From Phlyctochytrium arcticum (Eukaryota > Chytridiomycota > Chytridiomycetes > Chytridiales > Chytridiaceae): a stretch of 64,000 nucleotides of DNA. Below the pieces are notes generated by a model that saw only the letters and a program-made list of their open reading frames with translations, was not told where the DNA came from and made no database searches. The translations under genes were made by a program, and so were the position numbers. The stretch is from NCBI GenBank assembly GCA_025602905.1, contig JAHLKI010000008.1, positions 744,001 to 808,000 on the forward strand. The letters run 5' to 3'. Within the stretch, counting starts at the first letter, position 1; every line of letters begins with the position of its first letter. Positions 11,133 through 22,548 of this stretch are shown in pieces.

Positions 11133-12019
11133 CAAAGCTGACTGCATATTTGAAAGGAAAGCAGAGCGAATTGCTGCCCAGATGCCCTAAGACGCATTTT
11201 CTGTCATTCCAGATAGGTCGCATTATTTCTGAACATTTTTGCTGCATTTTTGCCTTGCAGCAAGCCATTTCATGTATATACTGGTAGGCGGTCTGGTCCC
11301 AGGACGCCATAATTTTCATCTGGGCGATGTGGGGAAAAGGAACCTTGAAGGGCGACGATAACACGGGACATGACTGGAGGACAAGTCCTGGCGGCTATAA
11401 TTTACTTGCATCTGTTTCATCGTTTTTTTTTCGTCGTCGAATAGAAGTTTTTCCTTTTTGAGTTCTTTCTTTCCTCTCCCCACAGCCTTTCATCAACGGA
11501 GCGCGCGGAGTGAGGATGCGGAGTGCACATCCAAGTTAATACAGTAGATGCAAAAGCTACAAGTATTCCAATGATGTTTCGACGTACTCGAGTAGTCAGT
11601 AGTAGTAGAGCAATTAAGAATTTAAAGTAGAGCCGAAATCAATCCGTCGAAGCAAACAAGAAATCCTATATGAGATGTCTGTCTGAATAATTGCAGGCAG
11701 CCGCTAATCAAGCTAATGCGTACACCGGCCGTTTTGGCCGCCTGCTTCGCCGCAGACGACTTTGGGCGCCGAGATTCGACAGCGCGTCGGGCCTTCAATT
11801 TCTGGGGAAAGGAAATATATGCAACCTCCGGTATACGGACGTGAGGCAAACGGTTATTTATAGAATGCTGCATAATGCATAACCCCCAAAGGCGCCTGCA
11901 CAGATCCCCATTGCCTTGCCCCCCCGCGCCGCCGTATAGAGCAGGTTCCTTAAAGTCTCTCCATCTTTTGGAAAATCACACTCCACGATCCTCACATACT
12001 CTCGGCAACGTTCGAAATC

Positions 12020-13374
12020 ATGTTTTACGTCCGTATGCTGTCGGTTGCCGGCGCTGTCGTCTTTTCATTGTCGAGCGTCGCGCAAGCTGCTTTGACCCTC
12101 CCTCCACCCATGCCAAAGGCCTGGCCCGCGATTGATCAAACCGTCTTCATCACTGGAGCACTCTTGCAGGATCCGCTTGTCACCGAGTAAGTCTTGCCCT
12201 ATTGCCAGTCCTGGTGGTCAACATTGTTGCTAAATCTATTCTTGTCATCAGAGCTTTGGCCCATGTGCAGTCAGTGGTTCCCGCGGCCCTGCTCAACATC
12301 AAACCATCTACGTACATTCAATTTTCTACCGTCACCTACAATGACAACGCTGCCAACACATGCTATTGGCCCGCCAACCAGTGTACTCGACCAGCTAGTG
12401 CAAATATCAATGCCGACATTGTTACCTGTCCTCAACAGAATGCCTGGGGTCTGACCTATGATGACGGCCCAACCTCCAACATTGTCGCGGGCAAGCACGA
12501 CGGCGACACGGCCGAGATTCGCGACAAGCTGAATGAATTGGGTCTAAAAGCTACCTTTTTCGTTTGCGGTACGGGTGTCATGTCCTTGCCCGCCGAAGTC
12601 AAAGCAACAGACGCTGCAGGTCACCCCATCTCGTCTCACACTTGGACCCATCACCCCCTCACATCCCTCACCAATGCTCAAATCGTTGCTGAGCTCAAGT
12701 ATACTGAGGCTGCCATTTACCAAACGATTGGCAAGGTCCCCCGCCACTTCCGTCCTCCTTACGGTGACATTGACGACCGAGTCCGTGCGATTGCCTCGGC
12801 CCTGGGATACTCGGCCATGATGTGGACCACCACCCCCAATCGCGATACCGGCGACGCATCACTCGACGCACCCAAAGCTGCGGATGCGACAAAGATCTTG
12901 AACACTGTCAAGACCTGGAATGTTGCGCAGCCGGGATTCATTTCTTTGGAACATGACATTTCGCCCTTTACCAGCAACGTGGGAGTTGACATCCTCAATT
13001 GGATCCAGTCGCAGGGCGATGCCCTCATTGTCAAACCTCAAAGCGTTCAACAGTGCTTGAACATTGACCCATACGTCAACTTGAGCGGGACCGGCGGCTC
13101 ATCGACCAACGCCCCCCCGGCCAGCACAACCTCGGGTGCTCCCCCTGCCTCTACCACTCCGTCTACGCCAACAACAGCCTCAGTTCCTCCCCCCGCCTCT
13201 ACTACCCCGTCTACGCCAACGACAGCCAGCATCCCTTCGGGCACTACCACAGCTCCTACCGCGTCCCCAACAGCAACACGACCACCAGTGTTCTCCGGAG
13301 GCACGGGTCTGCGAGGTTACCTGTACGAGGGTATTGTGGGTGCGTTGGTAGCCGTTGGTGTTCAACTATTTTAG
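12020..13374 (+). CDS. Chitin deacetylase, secreted and probably GPI-anchored
   Basis: Two exons (12020-12186, 12252-13374) join to 429 residues. The enzyme is a NodB-type polysaccharide deacetylase of carbohydrate esterase family 4, which converts cell-wall chitin to chitosan. A signal peptide is visible at about 1-24 (hydrophobic core ending AQA). The NodB domain holds TYDDGP (metal-binding Asp pair) near 134, the HTWTH zinc motif near 195, and FRPPYGD near 235, then WTTTPNRDTGD. After about residue 345 comes a Thr/Pro/Ser linker with two near-identical copies of PPASTTPSTPTTAS. A short hydrophobic C-terminus (GIVGALVAVGVQLF) fits a GPI signal. All catalytic motifs are intact. Confidence 0.95.
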
Positions 13375-13653
13375 GATCATAGAGTTACTGTAGGATCTAG
13401 AGTTCCGTAGGTTTTTTTAAGGTAGAGCCTTCGGGTATACCGTTCTCTAGTTTATGGTAGGAAGTGTTGGATTATTTTAGATACACATACATTAAAATTG
13501 TCGCCAAGATGCGACCATGCTATACTATGATGCTCCAGATCATTTCGTGCTCAGGTTATGCTACGAGTTGGGGAGCCCAGGCCCATATATTTCCCAATTT
13601 CCCAAATTCCCAGGGAATGTTTCATTTAACCCGAAACGGAATAATTGACCGGA

Positions 13654-13673
13654 CTTCGCGCACTCGCGCGAAG
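13654..13673. repeat. Perfect 8-bp inverted repeat with 4-base loop
   Basis: CTTCGCGC and GCGCGAAG flank an ACTC loop, about 185 bases upstream of the TONSL-like start. A second weaker stem (AGCCT/AGGCT) lies at 13725-13741. The sequence lies in the 5' flanking region and no coding role is seen. Confidence 0.7.
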
Positions 13674-13858
13674 ATCGCAGCTCCGAGCGTCGAAACCAGC
13701 GTCAAAAGCAGAGCATTTTGCCTTAGCCTGGGGCCTAGGCTTGCGAAAAGGTAGCCAGAAAGAGATCATCAAAACACCCAGGATCCATGAGAGCCAGATA
13801 GCTACCTTGAATTTGCCGACACACAAGATTTCCGGCTCACTGATCATACTCGAACGTC

Positions 13859-16800
13859 ATGGGCCGAAAAGTGGTGTACAAGTTGGCCTTGAAGGCAATG
13901 CCCTCGCCTGCCCTCACCTCTCTTCCCAAACGTACCCGCTCTCTTCTTCTCCAGATTCAGGTGGCCAAGGAGTCAAAGCAGTACGACGAAGCTGACCGGC
14001 TACTGGGAGAGTTGGGCGATCTCTATGAGGAGGTGGGCGACGTGGAGAAGATGATTGATGTCGCCAAGCAAGAGCTGGAGGTCGGAGATAATCTGGGGCC
14101 AAAAGATGGGGCAAAAGCGAGAAATCGGTAAATTTTCTTTGTTCTCATCCTTGGGCATCATGCTAATGACTTTTGAATTATAAACAGTGCCTACTTTCGC
14201 TTAAGTCGCGGTTATCGAGAGTATGTTGTCATTCGCGGTGATGGGTTTTGTATGCCACGCTGACAAGATTATAGGTTGGAATGCTTTGATGCGGCGATCG
14301 ACAGTGCCAAAGAATACATCAAATCTTCCCAATACCTCCAGGATAATGTAATACCTTCTGTGAAATGGATGCTTCGCACATTGCTAATGCCAATCCCAGA
14401 GTGAATTACTGCAAGGCTATTTTGAGCTTGCGCTGACTTACACGGCTCGATGGGAGTCTCATGAACAAAGCCCGTCCGATAACGAGGACGCTGAATCTGC
14501 CTGGCGCAGTGCAGCGGCCCTGTTGAAGTGGTTGCCGCGGGATAAGAAGGAGGATATCAAAGCCGATATCAATCTGAACTTGGGAATCACATTGAAAAAC
14601 GCGTCCGAGTACGACCGCAGTCTGTTGCATATGAACAAGGCTCTGGAGCATTACATCAAATCTGGAAATAAATCCGATGAAGCTAAAGCGTATTTTAACA
14701 TCAGCGCTGTTCATCATGCCAAAGGGCAGGGTGATCAAAGCATTCATTATGCATGGAAAGAGCAAAAGCTTCTGCACGAGATGGGCGACTTGCAGAGTGA
14801 AGCGCGCTCGTACTGGGAATTGGCGATTCGCTGCAAAGACTACTGGCACTACGAAGAAGCGATCGGTGCGCTGAAAGCTTACAAAAGCCTGTGTGATATG
14901 CTTGATGATGATGAAGGCACCGCTCAGGCCACCACAGCGATTACGGATGCCCAAGAGTGTATTGAAAAGGAAGGGCGCATCCAGGATTTGACTCTGCGAC
15001 TCAACGCGGCAAAACATGGCAGTGTACCTTTGAGAAAGCAGTTTGATCTGTACGGCGAGCGAGGCGAGCTCTTATTGGGACTTGGGAAACATGCTCTGGC
15101 GATTTATGACTTTGAGGAGCAAAAGCGCCTGGCTTTCTTACTCAAACTTCCTAAACTACCCACCGAAAAGTTGCTGTACCATCTTGGGTTATCGTACGCG
15201 GGAGAAAATCGTCATGAAGAAGCTTTGAAAGCGTATCGCGAGGCATTGGATAAGTTTGAAGGCACTGGTGCCGAACGCTTGGTGATTCTGCTGAAGTTGG
15301 CGGATTCGTACCAAGAAACCAGCGGCCCCTACGAGCTAATGTGTCGCACTTACGATCAAGTCGTAACGCTCGCTGAGCAATTGGGAGATTTGGAGATGCA
15401 ACGCGAAGCGCTGTCTCAATTGGTCTGGATCAATCAAAAGCGAGGTTTTGAGGCCAAGGCTGCGGGATTTCAAGCTAGATTGTCGGATGTAGAGGCTATC
15501 ATTGAGGCAGCTGGCACCAGTTTAGGCAATGATGAATCAATGGAGCCAGAGCTTGGATCGGCCGATCCGGATATGCTCAGAGATGCCGGGAGCGATTCGG
15601 GACCGCGCAATGGTATACCTAGTTCAACCAGTATCCCGAATAATTCTGTCGCTCCACGAAAGACCGCAACCATACCTCAGCCGGTAGCGCCCGCCAAACC
15701 GAAGGATCGGACTGCAAAATATCAAATCCACACCATTGTGGATGACCTTTCCCTTGACTTTGATCAATCCAATCCACCCTCACCGTCAAAAACAAAAAGG
15801 AAACCGCGAGTTTCAATCCCACAACCAACCCCGATCACGATTATTGATTCCGACTCTGATACTGGCATAGACGAGTTTCCAGCTACCAGCGCGGCAGCTC
15901 CAAGGGTGGGAAATGGCGCCAAGAATGTGCTGAATGAAGACGAAGACGACGAGGAAGCAGATATACCTCTACTACCGCGATCCGGGCTTTCAGGCACTTC
16001 CTCTCCGTTTTCCAATCGAAAGTCGTTAACCGCAAAACGAAAAGAATCTCCACCCTCTTCGAAACGAGCTGTCATCAAAAAGAGTCGGTTACGGATTGAT
16101 TCTTCGTCACCACCACCTTCGCAATCCCAACGAAGTCAGCAGCTCTTATTCCCACGGTCTACTGGTAACGCGTCAATACGAGCAACAGTGTCCCGCGAAG
16201 AGGATGAGAATCGCGATCTGTCGATGCTACCACTAAATATGAGGTAAATTACCCTTGACATTCGTAGTTAGCATGTTCTCCCTACTGATTTGTGATCGGT
16301 GCAGTCCATTGCGCGGCATGTACAAGTCACAGCCTTTGAAGGACAAAAATATAGGTACGGTCTTGAAATTCCTTTCTTGTTTCTCGATTTTTGAGACTGA
16401 TTTATCTCTAGTTGGAGTGGATGAGGCATTATCGTACCGACCGACTCAAAGGCCACCACCTGCAGTCGCTAAACCATCTTTTCCCGAGAAACCTCCAGAA
16501 GCGGTTACCCGGCCCTACGCCGATCAACTTGTGTCATCCCCACTTGCCCCAAAGTCCACTGTTCCCGGCACACCTACATCACAGAACCCGTCCCAGGAAG
16601 AGATCACAACACCCACTCCACGTCCCCTAGCTAAACGAACTTCATCCGCACATCAAACCACCGTTAATGCTACTACACCACGGATGCACACTACGACCAC
16701 CCCATCCTCGGCTACCACCCCGAACAGCCCTGCCCCACGCCGACTTTTTGGACCAGGGTCCGGTAAAGGAACGCCGCGCACACCGACGACGCCGCGAACC

Positions 16801-17309
16801 CCCGGATCACTTGTTATGCGAACTGGACGGACAAGGAAAACACCCACATCGGGGGCGTCGGCCAGGACACTCACTCCGAGGAATTTATCATATCTGCATC
16901 ATCAGGTACAGCACCACGAATACCTTCTTTATTTCTTCATGTTCACTGTCTGACCTTCATTTTTTTTCTTTGGAAGGAACCCCCATTCAAAATTCGCGTA
17001 GCAATGGAAACACCCGAGAAGAAGCATGAAATATTTGCCATCACATGCCCACCCGGCCCCAACGGCACCCCCAAAACTGTATCATGGCTGTTGGAAGAAG
17101 CCCGCCGCCGATTTTCCGATGTCTACAAGTACAAACCGCCAGTGTTGAAACTGGTTACGACGGATCCCGATACGGGCGAAGAAGAGACTCTGGGCAAAGG
17201 AGAAGTTGTGAGGGATGTTTTGACCCACAAGCAAAAGGTTGTTGCTGTGCCAGGGCCAAGGCCGGTCTTGGATTTGACCAAAGTAGAAGCTATTACCGCC
17301 GACATATAG
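13859..17309 (+). CDS. Tonsoku/TONSL-like TPR protein with ubiquitin-like C-terminus
   Basis: Seven exons (13859-14127, 14188-14220, 14275-14347, 14400-16243, 16305-16354, 16412-16905, 16977-17309) join in phase to 1031 residues. About the first 540 residues are tetratricopeptide repeats, whose wording (LLGELGDLYEEVGD, YDEADRL, ARSYWELAI) matches the Tonsoku family; animal TONSL and plant TSK/BRU1 bind histones and act in recovery of stalled replication forks. Residues about 560-900 are disordered and charged, with ITIIDSDSD, a likely SUMO-interacting motif, near 665. The last 110 residues (EPPFKIRVAMET to the end) resemble the TONSL ubiquitin-like domain. Ankyrin repeats and leucine-rich repeats of animal TONSL are not seen. 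The family call is by layout and local likeness, so moderate. It is convergent with the helicase gene, 133 bases apart. Confidence 0.75.
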
Positions 17310-17442
17310 CATGGAGTTTTTGAACGGTCAAGCGTGTTTTTCAACACGGGAAAACTTGGCTTTTCTCTACCCTTGTTAACCTCTCAAGAGTAGCTGTACA
17401 ATAGACTCTAGATAAATTAAATCCTCACGTATTATGACTACC

Positions 17443-20400
17443 CTATTTCCCATCTGTTATCAAAATGCGAATCATGGTCCGTACAACGGCTGATTGTGAA
17501 AGGTCTAATCCAGGATCGGCAATCTTTTTGGCCAAACTTGCATCCAAAAGTGTGCGAAGACCATTGACTAGCGCTACATGATGCATATAGTTAGAAAATC
17601 GCGTAACTGCAGATGGTCGGATGGTATTGGCTTACCTGCTATTCGCGCGAACGCTTGAAATCGCCACTCGCCCAAGATCTTCCCTCCCTTTCCGTTGTCG
17701 CGAAATTCCATTGCACCCACCCGGCTGACAACCACGGCCCGCCCTTCAAAATCTACTCTCAGCGTGCCTCCAAACATGAGAAGCGGCCATGCCCCTACAG
17801 CGGTAGCATCTCTGCAGAAGGTTTTATTGGTCGCTAATTTCGCAAAGTATGCGAGTAAAGGGGCTTCGGCGTATTGGGCGTGAGAAAATAGCATCGAGGA
17901 TGGATGAATAAATATGCGACCTGCGATCGGAAAATCATAATTGTCAGTGGAATGAATATCGTGAACTAGTGTCTTGAGTAACGTACCATCTTCATGCGTG
18001 AAGAACTTGATTTCACGGGCTTTGGCTCCCACCACCACCGATCCATGCGCGGTTTGGTCATATGTCGCGTCAGGCAATTTAACGGTGGCGACATTGGGAT
18101 ACAGGCCGGCAAGAATTACGGCATGTAAGACCCGACCCGTAGACGAGTAAGTATCCAGAGGATGTTGGGCGGGCGCGGTGGGAGTCGGCAGAGGGTCAAA
18201 GAGATGCTTGGAGTAGGATCGAGGAACGTAGCCCAAATCGACAAGGGTTTGAAGATACTGGTTGCGCAAATCGGATATGGTCGATAATGTTTGCATGGAG
18301 AGGTAATTGTCTTCGCAGAACGAACGCTCCCCTTTCCTGCCTTCGCTTTTGCGCACACCCATCCAAGCATGTACAGCGCGACAGTCTGTAATCCAGTCAC
18401 TTCGATCGGACGCAAACCGGTCTCTGGCTTCACGCGCTTCGTCCCGCTTTGCCATGGGACTCACAAATGGACTTTTTGAGCTCATGCAAGCGGCAATTGT
18501 GAGGGAGGCACTTAAACATTGAAAAATGGCACCAAAGAGCAGGATCTTGGCAATGCGCAGGTCCGCAGGGATGTCCGCCATGTGACGCCCTAATGGCGTG
18601 AGCGTATCAGAAACGGGATCAAGAGCTGAGGCATCGCGAAGAACACTGAGCGCAGCTTCAACGTTCAGGCTTGATGGCGGATCCAACGCCTGTCCGACAT
18701 GTTAAAACAAATCATCAGGTGTTTTATCAAATCGAAAATAAAAAATACCTTGCCCAAAAACCCTGCAACATCCTGCCAGCCCATCGCTTTGACTTGCAGG
18801 CATAGTTGTTCCAAGGGCACCCGGGCCATTTCCGGCTCACTCTCTTGGCGCATTTTCTTCTCTTCGAATCTTTTTGAAAAGAGCTTGAAGCAGGTGCCCG
18901 CACGGACACGTCCAGCACGTCCGCGTCTTTGCTTTGATGATGCGCGGGAGGTCGGGGTTTCCGCGAGCGTTTGAATTACGCCGTTGAATCGCATTTCTAC
19001 ATAAAAAGGATGTATCAGCCGCCATTCGCTAAGCACTGTATTGGTAAGAGAAGGTATCACTCACCTTTGACTCGGCCAGAATCAATAACGTATACAACAT
19101 CGTCGCTACATTGAAATGTTGTCAGCTCCTCAAAAAAATGTGCATACGCAGGGAGCTTACATGGTAATACTTGTTTCCGCAATATTCGTAGCCACGACCA
19201 CTTTCCTCACCCCTTTAGCCATTTTCTTGAACACTGCCGACTGTTCTTTGCTGGTTAAATTCGCGTGCAGTGGCAAAACTTCGAGCCGACCACATTCTGC
19301 CCGACCACCACACTCGGACAGTATCAAATCCATACATTTCTTGATCTCCATGACACCGGGTAGGAATACCAGGATGGCGCCTAATGATCCCGAGGAAGTA
19401 TCCTCGGTCGCGGTAGTAAGGCAAATGTGACGGACCATTGCCGCAATCAAGTCATAGTCGATAGGCTGATTCCCAGCGTTGGCAGCTGCTAACACCGCGA
19501 GCGCACCTTCGCCCATACCAGATGCCTCATACTCTTGTAACCAAGCCTCATCTCCGCCAGCGGCACCGCCGTCGCGAGGATCATCATTACCGGCCCGAGT
19601 GCCCCCTTTCCGGTATGGGGGCACGTTGCGAGGGCGATAGTCGATCATTTTGAGTGATTCTTCCAAATAAACATCTTTGACCGGGAAGGTGAATCCAGGG
19701 ATTTTGAACACGGGTGCACGTCCGAAATAGCTTGAAAAAAGTTCCGAGTTGACCGTTGCACTCATCAGAATGAGTCGGAAGTCAGGTCGTTTGATTAGGA
19801 GATCTCGAACAATGATCAGCAAGAAGTCGCTGTCCATTCCACGCTCATGCACTTCATCAACAATCAGATGGGAGATTCCACTTAAAAGAGGATCGCTCTG
19901 TACCATGCGCAGCAGTATACCAGTTGTGCAAAACACAAGTCTCGTATCACGAGAGCGAACGGTCTCACCGCGAATCGCGTATCCTACAGATTGCCCCACT
20001 TTCTCGGTACGCTCAGAAGCAACACGTTCGGCTAGTGACAGGGCGCTGATACGTCGAGGTTGTGTGCAGAGAATATTGGCCGTGGAACCACGATAGCTGG
20101 TAAGAAGCTCATCCAAAATGAACTGACCCATCTGGGTGGATTTTCCGCATCCGGTTTCACCGCATATGATCAAGACTTGGTTGTTGGCCAAAGTCTTCAG
20201 CATGTCGTCCTTGTATTTGTACGATGGCAAATTTTGGCGATAAGCCAACATCTTTTGGTACTCAGAGCTTGCCGCTTTGGCAAGAAATTCTTTGTAAAGG
20301 ACTGCATTCAAGCGGGGGTCATCTTTCAGTACATTTGATGGCTTTCCACTGCGCTTCCCTTTACCAGAGTTTCCGCCAAAAGTGGCGTCCTGCTTGCCAG

Positions 20401-22548
20401 ACCCGTTCTGGCCAACCACACTCTCTGATGATTTCCCGTTTTGCGAGTCGGCAGCCGCTGAAAGAGCCCGGGAAATTTTGACTAGCGGTGGGGGGGAATC
20501 TACTAATTCCATCAAGTTGTCCTCCAACCATGCCTCCAAAGCGAAACCCATAGGACTGCCCAAGAGATTGTCTTTCGCATCCTTGGCCAGTCCCGCCATC
20601 GCACTTAAACGGATATATGCAGGGAGTTTTTCATTGCGCAGCACGAGAGCCGGCACTTCAAAGGGGTACTTTGACGAATTCGGGATAGATATTTCGAGCA
20701 TACTAGGCGCTGGTATCGACTCTTTCATGATCTTGATGCTAAGGATCGTCCCTTGTAGCTTCTCGCTCTTTTGGCTGCTGAAAGCGTCACCAAAAATTGA
20801 CTCCAAGGCCTCGATTTCCTCTATCAGCATCTCCTGCAAATCGTCCTGCGTGTAGGAACCAACGTCGGTGTCCGGAACATCCCCTCCGGTATTCTCGTCC
20901 TCACCCGCCAACTTTTGCGAAAGAGTAACCAATGCCTCCAGCTCGTTGCCATTTGTGAGGTTCAGCGCTTTCTCACAGATAGATCTGGAAAATCCAGCCG
21001 ATGCTAACCGCTTGACCGCGTATTCGCGGGCAAGAGAGTCTGTAGTGTGCTGGGAGGTGTTAATGTCGGAGGTATTTGGAAGGAAGCGGGGAGGAAGATC
21101 TAGGGAAATCGTTTAGGTGGAAAAACATCAGCAGATATGGATGAGGAACAACATACCGTCTTCAGGGACGTGAATGCAAAGCCTAAAAAGGGAAAGTTAA
21201 CATTCATAAACACAAATTGCCAAACGAGAAACTCTGCGTATACCAGTTGAGGGCACTGCTTTGGTCTACACAGAAACCCAAAGCTTCGTCCACATGTGCG
21301 GGCCGGAAGCCAAGCTTGATAAGCGAGGATCGTAATCCGGCATTCGGTGGCTGCCCCGACGATGGTGTCTGTATCAGCACTTCACTCAGCCATCATAATG
21401 TATGATTGTCATATTGCAAGTGTACCTCTTTGCTGTCAATTCTCCTTTGAGCATCCCACTCCTCTAGTACATCAGCATTTGCCCGAATGACATCTTCAAC
21501 CATTGCTCTATTTTCCGCGGACATATGAACAACAGGATAAGCTAGCCATGGCTGACGAGGTTTCTGTTGCGCTTCCCGGGTAGCTTCTCGAGCCGTTTCC
21601 TTTTCTTTACGCATCTTTTCCTTTGCCTCCCTTGCCACAAACGGATCAGGTGCGTATTCATACTGTGCAACTGAAGGCTCTAGCGCTTTACGCTCTTCCT
21701 CGAGTTCGAGCCAAAAGTCACGCGGTGCTGGAGGAAGCAGTCGATGTATGGACATGTGGCAGCATATTCGATGAAGGGCATAGGTTGCTCCAAACTGTTA
21801 AAACCCAAGTAAACAATCTACTTCACGCATTGGTGCAGATATCTCTTCTTACATGCTTGGCCTCGGCTGACTCTTCCCAAAACTTTCCCCAAGCTGCATA
21901 TTGCACACGCTCCACTTCTCGGGTCTTCTTGTTCTCTTTTGATAGTGTTACAGAGCACTGGTATCCTTTTGGCTTCTTCATCTGGTACCGCAACTGAGTC
22001 AGGGATCCAAAGAGCTAATGAGATCTGGCATGGGTACCCTACGATTTGAAACTGCGGCTTGTGCCAATCATTTTTCTGGCATTGTTCGTGCAAAAGAGAG
22101 AGTGGTGTTTTGCCGGTCTTGAGGTGATGAAAGACATTGGTTACCGCCGAAACCCGACACATTTCTCATGCTATGTGCTTACCCAGTTGCCAAACAGCTG
22201 CTGTTTCTGGGTGATTGGGGGGACATCGTTTACTACTGCGACTGGTTGCCCTCCCTTTGTAGCCTTTCCCTTTGCCGGCGCTGCTGTAGCTGGGACGCTG
22301 CCACTTGAGGCAGACTTGGTAGAACCTTTACTCCCTTTCTTCTCAGGTGCCGGAGAAGATGGCTTGGCTGTGAAAGCGGGAAATTCAGCGTGAGTACTTC
22401 AATACAATACAAGCTTGACAACACTTCTCAGCGACATGGGCAAGGCAAGAGAATTTGGAAGCATAATCAAGAGACTTGGTGGTCAAATAGATCTCAGTCG
22501 CAAAGGAGACTTACAAGTTCCTGGTCCGCTCTTCGTATGCTTTCCCAT
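17443..22548 (-). CDS. DEAH-box helicase with UBA and RWD domains (DHX29/DHX57/Ucp12 type)
   Basis: Thirteen exons from ATG 22548 to stop 17443 join in phase to about 1433 residues. After a Lys/Ala-rich start comes a dsRBD-like segment (SLLHEQCQKNDWHKP), then two UBA-like helical bundles (LRSSLIKLGFRPAHVDEAL and VKRLASAGFSRSICEKAL), and an RWD domain beginning EALESIFGDAF. The helicase core has GETGCGKST (motif I), TQPRRISALSLAERVA (Ia), DEVHERGMDSD (II), SATV (III), TNIAETSI (V) and QRRGRAGR (VI), then the winged-helix, ratchet and OB-fold. Relatives unwind structured RNA; DHX29 helps scanning on structured 5' UTRs. The intron at 17986-17921 (66 bases) has no stop and keeps frame, so it could be missed; removing it restores the conserved EDGRIFIHPSS. 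It is convergent with the TONSL-like gene. Confidence 0.92.

Larger units (their letters stand above)
10663..12019. other. Intergenic region between divergent genes
   Basis: This 1.36 kb stretch separates the phosphodiesterase start (minus) from the chitin deacetylase start (plus). It contains the poly-G run listed separately, a 9-base CACTTGCAC tandem at 11106-11132, and CG-rich sequence near 11720-11790. A 116-residue open frame on the minus strand (11364-11014) overlaps the tandem repeat, shows no domain and is not called. Confidence 0.5.

Noticed and set aside
11014..11364. 116-codon minus-strand frame
   Set aside because: Includes the CACTTGCAC tandem, has no domain and no conserved wording.
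14406..15017. 203-codon open frame on the minus strand
   Set aside because: Antisense to the TPR exon of the TONSL-like gene; no domain.
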